Part shown: positions 10,564-22,500 of the stretch, piece by piece
How positions within the stretch are numbered: position 1 is the stretch's first letter
How the letters are laid out: each line of letters begins with the position of its first letter
Assembly (NCBI GenBank): GCA_903813345.2
Contig: CAIIXF020000006.1
Coordinates: 15,256,348 to 15,320,347, forward strand
Source: Owenia fusiformis
Lineage: Eukaryota; Annelida; Polychaeta; Sabellida; Oweniidae
Length of the DNA stretch: 64,000 nt
Reading direction: 5' to 3'
Program-made: the position numbers and the translations under genes
The notes under the pieces: model-generated
Told to the model about the DNA's origin: nothing
The model's input: the letters and a program-made list of their open reading frames with translations, nothing else
Databases searched by the model: none

Positions 10564-13500
10564 CTAAAAGAATATGTCATCATGTCTCATGATTTAAGAA
10601 ATGATGCATTGATGTCTAAAATAAGATTTAAAAATATATCTTACCAGAGATCTAAGAGAGTCTGACTCCCACAAATAGGCTGTAATCTCCCCTTCAAGCA
10701 GGTATGGTTTGCCTCCATAATTGACAATATGAGCAATATCATCTTCCTCTGTCAGTTGCACCCTACAGATAATAAATATATAAACAAAATTACAAAGAAC
10801 CAATAGGATTAAAGAAAAATTGGTGGCCAATGGCATAACAATAAAGCTATTCCTTTGCAAGAATTTAAACACATGATCACGAAATATTCTTTATAATAAT
10901 TCACAATAGTGATCCAAAATAACAATTGATTCTTTAATTTAATTTCTTATTAAATGTCCATCATTTACAAGGTAATGTGTAAAAACTGTAAAATCTGAGT
11001 GACTTCAAGGGGGTTGACACACAAGTTTTTCTGTACAGCAGGTTTAGAACTGGTGCTGAACCAGCACTATATGACAATATTTTATGAATAACACTATATA
11101 GAAATGTGAGAAATTGGCAGTGTAAAGTATAGCTATTTAACACCATACAAAAAACTGATTCATCTGAGGTGATTAATCATGAAACAGAGAACATGGAGTT
11201 AATCAGAGAGAAAAACAATGAAATCAAGGAAGAAAACAATGAAATCAGAGAGAAAAACAATGAAATCAAGGAGGAAAACAATGAAATCAGAGAGAAAATG
11301 GAGTCAATCAGAGAGAAAAACAATGAAGTTAAACAGAAAGTTTCGCTTTGACCTTCACATGGCATCATTATGAAACAGCTTACTCTTTAACATATCTCGG
11401 GACAAGACTGCCTGTTGATTGGGCCTGTCCCATGGTTGCCTCCTCAGTTGATCTGTTGTGTGCTTCAAGGTTGTCTTCAGTCATGCTATGAGCTTCCAGT
11501 GTTGCGCTACATGAATAACAGTAAGGGAGATGACTTTTAATAGGGCACATACAAGAACAAGACATAACATGATGAAATGCCTTCACCAGAATGCAACTGT
11601 GTAACAATTTTTGTATATATATGCTGATTACCAAAAATAGTGGCTACAACAATGTCAAGCCCAAGCCAATTGCTCATAACTTGAACTTAATTAGTGATTT
11701 AGTCCTTTCAATCATATTATCATCATATTTTTTAAACTACATGTATTATTTGAGAATTTAACAAACTAGTTTAACAGTCCTACCAATTGTCTGTGCAATC
11801 ATTGTATTTAAAGATTCTTGAATGAGAATGAAATCAAGAATCAAATTTTCAGTTTATAAAGTAACCTTCAGTTGCTATTACACTAAATGTAAAAATGTTA
11901 ACCAACCTTTGTGAAGATGCCTCAGCACCCAAAGGTAGATCAAGGTCTTCATTCAGTCTTGGTTGCATCATATGCTCCAACTAAAAACAAAAGGAAGTTT
12001 TTAAGGAACACAATACTTCAATGATATATTATCTTAAATACTGGAAATATTTAGATTCCTCAGCATATTATTGTTGAGAGGGATAGTTTTAAATTTTTGC
12101 AGTTCCCAACCATGTGTATTGGGTATATCCCGTATAGATATACAGTCGTAATTACTGCATTTAATCATGGAAGGCAGACCCAGGAACCCCTCCTTGGAGG
12201 AGCCCTGTGTTCTTTTATGAGCACTCAGTCATACACATACACGCCCACTGCCTTTTTTATGAGTTGTGGACCACTCAGTCAATCACCCTGAAGTATATAT
12301 TTTACACAAACAAGCAAATTAAGTATTGCCTGAACTGGGGATCAAATCATGGACCTATTGCATAAGAGGTACACGCACTACCGAGTGTTTGGAAAGACAA
12401 ATCTCTAATAAAAAATGATATCTTTCTAAAACAAGTCATTTTTCTTTTGTTATATGAGACACTATACACTTTTCAGTGTCTCGCTCCCTTCATCATCATC
12501 TATTTTTGTATGATATGTAAAGATAATAAAATGAATGTTTTCCAATAAGGCTAAGTACCTGATCAGGTGGAATGTCATCAGGCACAAATCGAGCATGACC
12601 CTCTTGAACCAGGACATCATTGATGTGGATGTCATCATTTGTTGATGTGTCCACTAAGCACAGTGAGACAACATTATTCTACAAACATAAAAACATGCGT
12701 ATGATTAAAATGATATATATCAAAAGCTGTTTAAATAATAAATTGGCTTGAAATAAATTGGCTGTGAAATATAAACTGAAAAATCCCATAATAGAAAACA
12801 GCGTAACAATGTACTGTGCATTAATATGTCTTCTAGAAGGAAGGTCACCTAAAATGCTTCCCTCATATTCTCCTTTGATGTGCATTTTTCTGACACAAAT
12901 ATAATTATTACCACTTACACGACAAGAGCATGCAAAATAAAAAAATATATAAAAAAATGAAAATTTCACCATTCAGTGGACTCAGATATTGAATGAACTA
13001 GTAGGAAGTTCAACCAATTCTGTAAATTACCAGTAAGAACCCCCATAAAATGGATATCGATAATTTAGACGATGGCAGCTTTCATTTTCCAATAATTGTT
13101 GACAGATGGATGGGCAGACTGACAGAAAAAACCATAATGAGAAGGTAATTACATAGGCGAAGCCAAAAATGTTCAAGGATCAAATATATTTTACACATTT
13201 TAAAAGTACCTTTATCCCAGTTGCCAGGGCGACAAGAGGTTTGTTTGCAACCATTGAGAGCATCCTGTTCCGAGCTGTTACCTCCCACAATGTCTGCAAC
13301 ATACAATACATCAACATACAATATATAGGGTAGCATTTACATTTTATATAATGTAAGAGTGATATACAATACAGGTTTACCTTTTATCTTAGTACAACAA
13401 AACCTTATAGGAACATTATATTTTAAGAACGATAAATGCACACATTATAAATGCATCAGGTTTGAGACTAAATGTTATCATCTCATTTGACTGACTATTT

Positions 13501-16500
13501 TTCCAGGAACTTTTTAAAAGACCCACTCCAGTATCAATCACGTATACACCATGATCAACAAATCATCTTCTAACAAAAATAACAGTTATCAATTATTTTA
13601 CTGACTAGTCTTTTGAAGGCATTTCATTCACACCTGTGGCCTTAACACACATCTTTAGTAAAAATGTCATAAAAATAAGTGGATTGTTACCCCTTTAATA
13701 GGCTGTATATTGGATAGTCTTGCAAGTACAGCTTGAGCAGGTAATTGGAGCAGACTTCGTCTGAAAACATAATGAAAATAGGTTGTATCCTTATGGCATA
13801 AGGGATCGTATCCAAACAGTGGAATAATAAAGGTAGTTCTGTGAGGAGACGCCGCTGGTAAACAATTTTCAAATTTGGCTGTATGAGTGGAGAGGAATGG
13901 AGGTTGCACTATAATAAAGCATAACAAGACAAAATGTCATCACCTGGTAAGTTATTGCAAATGGTTACAAATGGCAACAATTTAATTTGTTAGTACCTCA
14001 ATTGAAATACTCAATTCTGATTGGTTGATGAGCGGTCAACAATAAGTACTGTTGAGCGCTACTAGGTACTGTTGACCGCTACTTTTGAAAAAAGTGTTTT
14101 TTGAATGTTGAAAATTTTTTTAATTTTGAAAAAATAAATTGAATATTAAAAAATAAAAGTATTCGACGGTTTGGGGATTTTTTGCTAAAATATGATACCT
14201 TCACTCATCAAATATGTTCATGTGATTTTCGATTATGTATTCTTCCAATTATTAGACTCCAGATTGAAAATCTGGAGTCTATTGTTTTCGTCAGTTTTCT
14301 TCTTATTATTATTATTCTTATTCTTATTATTCTAAACCAGTTTTCTCAATAACCATAAGGTTTTCAGTAAAGTCAGTCATTTGGTCAATTTAGGTCCAGA
14401 ATCTAGTTCCTCGGAAATTGGGTCAAATTTTTAGCTAGGTCAAAGGTCAAGAACTAGGTCAAATCCAGTACTTTGCCACTTTTTTCGATTTTCTCGGTCG
14501 TCCTTCAATATTTTTGATCCGGTTTTTTTTCATTGTGTTCCTTATAAAAAAGTAGAAAACCTAGGGTCGATTTAGTTTTTTGATATCTCAAACCGATTTC
14601 GAGATATCAGTGTCAAAAAACAAGGTCCAAAAAAAAGTTCTCCGAATCAAATGTCCAGGATATTAGTCATATAGGAAATTTTCTCAGGATTCCGAATCTG
14701 AAAACCAAATTTAGATCAGACTTCCGGTTCAGAAGTTATGGCGTTTTGAAAGCTCAAAAATCGCTAAATTTGGTGCCCATGTTAAGTCAATGGGAAAAAA
14801 GATTTTTTTGAAGTAAAAAATATGAAATATAGACTGAGTTTAGCTAAATATAATGAAAGCTTTTAAAAGAATGGGACCTAAAAAGCCATCTAGCTTCAAA
14901 ATTTGGACACCAAAATGCCTAGGTCAAAATCTAGGTCAAATTTAAAGTTTTTCCTTATTTTTGCGATTCTGACACTACAGATTAATTATATTCTTCGAAA
15001 TTTTGTATACATGTAGCCAAGAGTACGCTAATAGTGTTAGCCTTTTGCCGTCAGAAAGTATTTTGACCCACTTTTGAGATATGGTGTCCGAAAAGTAGGT
15101 CAAAATAAAAAGTTCTCCAAATTTAACGTTTGAGTTATGAATTAAGAATAGAATCTTCTCAGAAATCCGAATCTGCAAACCAAATTTCAATTCGACTTCC
15201 GGTTCCGAAGTTATGGCGTGTCCGAAAAGTAGGTCAAAATAAAAATTCGCCAAATTTAACGTATGAGTTATGAATTAGGGGTAGAATTTTGTCAGGAATC
15301 CGAATCTGCAAATCAAATTTCGATCCGACTTCCGGTTCGGAAGTTATGGCGTGTCCGAAAAGTAGATCAAAATAAAAAATCTCCAAATTTAACGTATGAG
15401 TTATGAATTAGGTATAGAATTTTCTCAGGAATCCGGATCTGCAAGCCAAATTTCGATCCGACTTCCGGTTCGGAAGTTATGGCATGTCAGAAAAGTAGGT
15501 CAAAATAAAAAATCTCCAAATTTAACGTATGAGTTATGAATTAGGGGTAGAATTTTGTCAGGAATCCGGAATTGCAAACTAAATTTCGATCCAACTTCCG
15601 GTTCGGAAGTTATGGCGTGTCCGAAAAGTAGGTCAAAATAAAAAATCTCCAAATTTAACCTATGAGTTATGATTTAGGGGTAGAATTCGGTCAGAAATCC
15701 GGATCTGCAAACCAAATTTCGATCCGACTTCCGGTTCGGAAGTTATGGCGTGTCCGAAAAGTAGGTCAAAATAAAAAATCTCCAAATTTAACGTATGTGT
15801 TATGAATTAGGGGTAGAATTTTGTCAGGAATCCGAATCTGCAAACCAAGTTATAGCGTTTTGAAATTTCGAGAAAAATCGATCTGATGGTATCCTGATAG
15901 AAAGTCAAGAGTAGAGAAGAAAATATTGAAAAATTCATCCATCCTTCCTATCTCATCCTATCCTATCCTTCCTATCTTTCCTTTCTTCATATCTTTTCCT
16001 TCCTATCCTATCCTATCCTTTCTTCCTATTCTATTCTATCCTATCCTTCTTTCTTATTCTATCCTATCGTTCTTTCCTATTCTATCCTATCCTACCTTCC
16101 TTTTTTATTTATCCATCTCTTTCTAGATGACTCAGCTTATACTGGATGACTCGGCTTATTCTGGATGACTCGGCTAAAAAAAGTCTAGATCTGGAGTCTG
16201 AAATTGAACTTCGTTCAATTTCCAAAATCTAGTTATATTCTTTGTTGATGAAAATACAGAATGAGGCTTTAATACTGATGTCAAGTAAACAGGTCCCAAC
16301 ACCATCATTTCCAGTGTACTAAAACAACATACAACCTGGATAGACTAGCTACATGTAGTACATACCTAAGCAATCTTAGATTGGATTTGTGCACACTACA
16401 TGTATTTCCATAGTCCACAAAATACACCTGAAAACAACAATATTTGCACAAAGTTGTTGATTTTCTTTCTCAGAGATATTTCTTTTTCTTTTTGACGTTT

Positions 16501-19500
16501 CGTAGGATGTCCATCCTACTTCTTCAGAAATAAAGTTATATTTGAATCAAACTGAAATAATTAATTATTACATAACACTCTATCAATAAAGAACATGAAA
16601 TAAATTGGACAGGTGTATCGGTTATTGATAATGAAAAACACTGGTTAAAAAGAAAAATCAAAGAAGCAATCCATATTAAACTTAAAAGTCCAGAATTAAA
16701 CAGGGATCAGGGTTACACACTGGATCCCGTCTATTTTAAGATGTTATAGTTTATATATTCATATTCATAATGTCTCAGTGTCGTTTCTAGGTGGTATGTT
16801 GTGTAATACCTTATTAACGTTTTTAATTGTATATTACATCATTGAAGCTTTTTATGGTAACGGTTGCTATTTTTCTCAATAATTTTTTAATTGTAACATC
16901 AATCAAGTTTTCTATAGTAACGGTTGCTATTTGTCTCATTGTTATGTAATAATTAATTATTTCAGTTTGATTCAAATATAACTTTATTTCTGAAGAAGTA
17001 GGATGGACATCCTACGAAACGTCAAAAAGAAAAATAAATATCTCTGAGAAAGAAAATCAACAACTTTGTACATTACTACCACAGAGATGAACATTCATAG
17101 AAACAATATTTGCATTAAACAGCTCTGATGCATAATGCTTAAAAATGGCACATTTTATCTCTTCACCCCTGTTCTCACTCTCGACTGTGATACATTCAAC
17201 AATTAAGAATTTTTTTCTGTTCATTATTAGACTGAAAACACATAGCGATTGAGGTCTTTGGCAATGGCCAGAATAAAATCTGAGGTCGTATATTTGATTT
17301 ATAGATTTATTTTTAGATTTATATTCACTATAGTGCTTACCTCAACAAAATCTAAGCCTCCTTTTCCAGTTATTTGTACCCTATGCCAATTATCATCTTC
17401 AGGAAAAACTGTAGCACACACCTGACCCACAGTTATCATGGACTCGGGCAGTTCATAACCCTCAGAGTTAAGAGAGTAATAGAAATCTCTAAATGTAAAA
17501 ACATTAACATCATCAAAACATTTACTTTTAAGCATAAATAACTTATTGTATTCTAATTGAACCAGAGGTGTTTTACTACCTAGAGATGCTAGACACAAGC
17601 TTTCGGGGAAGGGCTGGATTACGTTAAGAATTGGAAACTCTGAATTTCACAAATGTTTTTGTAAGTACATGTATTCAAATATTACATCAAAAGTCAAAGT
17701 GTCAATGTAAATTAATGTAAATAAATAAAGGGAAAGGGAAAAGGAAAGTTAAGTTGTTTAATGCCAAACGTGGATATTTAGAGGAATGTCCAATTCTTTA
17801 TTAAACTACTTGCTTGATACAGCACTCAATATCTGTTTGAAGTCATTTGACATATAAATGTACTTACTCAAGTTTGTCCATGACAGTCTCAAGGGCCTCA
17901 GTGGTGTTCTTTCCCTTCAGCTGGAACCAGAAATGCCCAGGGCTGGAAATGTTGGAGACTAAGACCTCTATGTATCTATCGGCACTTGCTTTAGGGAGAG
18001 GTAGGGGTGAGTAGTGAACATTGGGACCTACAGCATCAGCAGGAAGATGTCTCTTGGGTATATCAGCCTAAAATTTCATGAGATATCATGTAAATAAATA
18101 TCGAAATTATTTTTTTCAGAAAAACAATTAAGATTGTTAGAGATTCCAACATTTACACTCTTGATACTCCCCCCATTTTTACATTATCTATTTTCCTTCT
18201 GGCCTACTGCATGTATATTTCATGACCATCAGACTGATGTTACAGCACTTTGAAGAACATGCTCTAGTAGCCCCTTTTGCACTGTGTGTGTACAAAAAAT
18301 GAACAAAATCGGGCCTAGGGTATTGGAGTTATTGCCCGGACAAACGGAGGTGTTCCCTATATCCCCTGAACTTCGTTCGATGAAATAATGATGTAAAATT
18401 GTGTCAAATATCAGGGAGCAATTTCTTTAAATGAGAAATATATAACTAAAACGCAGGCTTTCCATTTTTGACCACCCTGTATTTTTAATTAACCCCGTCC
18501 CCACTAATTTGCAATTTAAAAAAAATATGTCTTTAAAAAATAGATTGTGACCTGTGATGCTTCAGCTTGTAAGGCTCCATTAGATGGCAATTTGAGTAGA
18601 TCACTCCTTGGGTCACCTTCTATTGGTAGGGCAGTCAGTGTAACACTACCAGACCCCTCTGTATAGTTCATCTTAATCACATCCAGTAGGTCTAACAACA
18701 TGCTCTCTAGTGTTCTGTACCCAAGGTCTTCCATTGGCAAGTTCTGGCCTGTCAACACCTAAATGTAGAAGATGAGGCCATTCAGAAAGCAAATTAAATT
18801 TTTATGTCCGCTGATATGTTCTTGTATTGTAACAACTTTGCATTCGTTCCATTTTGCTTCTTACAAAGAGCTTCATGTTCACTCTCTCAGTTTACAACTA
18901 ATCTCTGAACTCACCGAGCCTATCAGAGTTTGTCTGACTCTCAGACTTTCTGTATTTGGTCATTTCCTCTGATGGCATTGCATAGTTAATGAAAAGAGTA
19001 TTAGAGCTTAAGGGCAGAGAATGACCTCACAGCGTAAAAGAGATGATGTGAGTGGGAGAATAGCTGTATTGCAAGAGAAGGGAGAGGGTGCCCTTACAGC
19101 ACAAAAGAGTATTAGAGTTTAAGGGCAGAGGGTGCCCTTACAGCACAAAAGAGTATTAGAGTTTAAGGGTAGAGAGTGACGTCACAGCACAAAAGACAAA
19201 AGAGTACTTGAGTTTGAGGGGGAGAAGATGACCTCACAGCACAAAAGAGCAAAAGAGTATTAGGGTTTGAGGGGGAGAGGGTGACCTCACAGCACAAAAT
19301 ACAAAGGAGTATTAGTGTTTGATGGGGAGAGGACCTCACAGCACAAAAGAGCAAAAGAGTATTAGGGTTTGAGGGGGAGAGGGTGACCTTACAACACAGG
19401 CTGTCCAGACCACAGTGCTGCTAAGAACAACCCCAGTAGGTAAGAACTGATAGTAGAGCTGTCTCTTGACGACTGCACCATTAGTCCCTATCAACCAATA

Positions 19501-22500
19501 TAATACTGGTTCAGTTGCACATTATATAGAAACCTTCATCATTGAACAAATTAAATGGTGTCTGATAGCACTTCAAATATACATGCTATAAAACTGTTCT
19601 AGCTTTATTTCGATGAAAATACCATTTTAAGCAGAATATGAGAACATAGCCAAGGAATAATCAGTAAGGCAAATTTTCATTGTGTAAATTTTTAAACTAA
19701 TTACTTCATTATATTGTAATTAGTTGAGAAAGCAAATGGAGACACTTCCTGTTAGTCTGATGACGTACCACAGATGGAGGTTGGGTAAAAGGGGAATCCC
19801 ACAACGTCTCAGTTTCATATTGTAAAATGTAATACATTCATATCAAAAAGAAACTGAAACTGGAGCTGTATCTTTGTAGCCAAACAAAAAGCTATTGCAG
19901 AGACATCTTTACATTGATTCAAGGATGATAATGCCAAATACAGAATACAGGACTTTTCAAAACAATTTAGTAAGTTGAAAATTATGTTTTGAAAAGGTGG
20001 AAGAAATAAAAGTGAATACATTCATAAAATGTTCAATATCCCCGATAGATACCATCTTTTAATAAACCACTTCTATATTATTTAAATAATCACAATTCTT
20101 GAATAATTTCCTCTATTATCATTCCTTAGCTTGTTTATTTTAAAGGGAGAATCATAGACAGAGAAGGAAACATGTACATTTTTTAAATTGTCAGAATTCT
20201 AGAATAATTTCTTCTATTTTCATCCCTTGACAACCCTATTTTCACCTATCTTTAGGTTATTCTTCTATTCATTACTGTAATATACGATATTCTTTGTATT
20301 GTGCTATACAATTTATAACGTAGTTAGTGGTTTGAAGAAAACATGTATAAATACCTATACCCCAGAGAGTAAATAGAGATTATCCTATATGAGGTTCCGG
20401 ATATTGGGATAATCCCGAGGCCAATATAATATATCTGTCCTAGGGCTGGGGTCCAAGGGCCCGCCAAGGGATACTCCCAATATTCTGAACTGACTATAAA
20501 ATGATCCGTTTATCCCATACCAATTTTGCTCACATAATTCAATTGGCCTGAGTTCAGAAAAATTCAACTGTAGAAATTCTTTTCAAATATTCATGTCATG
20601 TTTTGGCCCTAGTAGGATTTTCATGTTCTTTCAGATATTCATTCACATTTACATTCTCGAATCTTTGATTATTAACATTGATAAGTATGCTCCTTTCCTC
20701 ATTTAAATCATCAAACAAAATGTGACTGTTCACATATTTTGCCATTGCTACATATTTAAAGTGCACTAACATACGAACGGTGATTATGACGTAGCGGGCA
20801 AATATATCTGCCTGCTCAGAGCGGGACATAAAGCTATATCTGCCCGCTGATGAAAATATAAGTTTTTATAAACCTGCTTTATGTACCTGAAACACGTCCA
20901 AGTATGGGTTTAGTAGTAAATACACATAACCTCACATTCCTCTTACCTTCAACATATTCAGTCTTTTTATGACATACTCTTTCTTTAGTATGTAACTCAT
21001 ATATAACTGTGATTCAATTTATGCCTCTATTCTGGGACTTGGACATTGTCTCCCTTTTACATAAGCTATACATGTAAATGATTTCTCAAAATATCCCTCT
21101 TTCTCTATATGGTAAACTCCTTTAAATATGCAACCTTTAATAACTTCACCACTTATATATGCATCATACCTAAGGCATATTCCACCTTTAAATATCGACT
21201 CGTCGTTATACAAGTTATTCCACACATTTGCTTTAAATAATTTTACCTTGAAAACATCAGGAAAGTCTGCGATTACAGTGTGAGGTCTTTGTTGTAAAAC
21301 TTGTCGCACCATCTCTTTTAACCTGACACTTATACCAGGACTGGGTGGTCGAGAAGGTCTCACGGCTTGGACTTCTACAAAAGATGTATTAACCCTTGAT
21401 CACATAAATATGGACTGAAAGACATACCATTAACAAGTTGATGTATTTAAACCAATCAAGTGACGAAAAGGAAAATATTTAGGCATCATAATCTTGAAAG
21501 TTAAAAACAATAAGTAATGTTTGAGCATTTTTGCATGAAGATTCCTCAATTTTTTTGAAATATGTCGTGCTTTCTCGATATATTAATCACTTTTTCCATT
21601 TGTAAAAATATGAATTTGATGTACCTTCCATTTTGTTGGCAGTCACTTCCTTATAAACCTGCTTATCATAGATCATCCAATCACCTGCCTGCCCAGGCCT
21701 CTCTATGGTAACAATGTCACTTAACGCACCCATGAAGTCAATGACACTCAGAAAACCTAATTCTCTAAATGGCAGGTCAGTCTTGTAGAGTTTCTAGAAG
21801 TACACGTTTAATCAAACGATTTGCGTTTGATTCAAATTTTAAACACATCTACAGTATCTTTGAATTGTAATTGTGTATAATGATTCACAAAATGAATGAC
21901 ATTGAGAGTTCTATTTAAAATTAGTACATTCTTGCAACTCAGAAAATGTTTGAAAGATATAGGTACACAAATGCTTGATACAATAATAATAGATCCTTAC
22001 CTTGTATTCAAAAGGAAACCTAGCCGCCCATATGCCTTTCTCTTTACCATCAAGTACCTACAAATTCAATATATCTACATGAAGCCTATTTTGTGTTTGA
22101 TTGGTCTCTGAAATGTTCTCTGGAGAAGGTCTAGCCCCCCCCCCTCCTTATATACTTACAAACGCAACACACTCTTGTAAATACTGCCTTGTTTCACATG
22201 CTGCCTTTAAGAAACACAATCTATTCACCTTTCCCCAAAGTCAGCTCATGAATATTATAATTAGCAAATCTGAAATCTCTGACGTCAGAGTAGGGCACAT
22301 TTTCGCGGGAAAATCCTAACACATTAGAAGTCAATGGGAATCGTGACGGAAACGGATTAATTTTATTGTCAAACTAGTTGAGTAGTAATAATATTTATGA
22401 TAAAATGTAATGGAATTCAATTAATTATACTCCCGTTTATATTCCCCCTTCTTTATATTGTTCTGGGGAATCAAATGAATAGAGAAATATTGATGTGAAG

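Noticed and set aside
15926-16126. Pro/Ser/Leu-rich 66-residue frame
   Set aside because: It is a translation of the TCCTATCCTA microsatellite.
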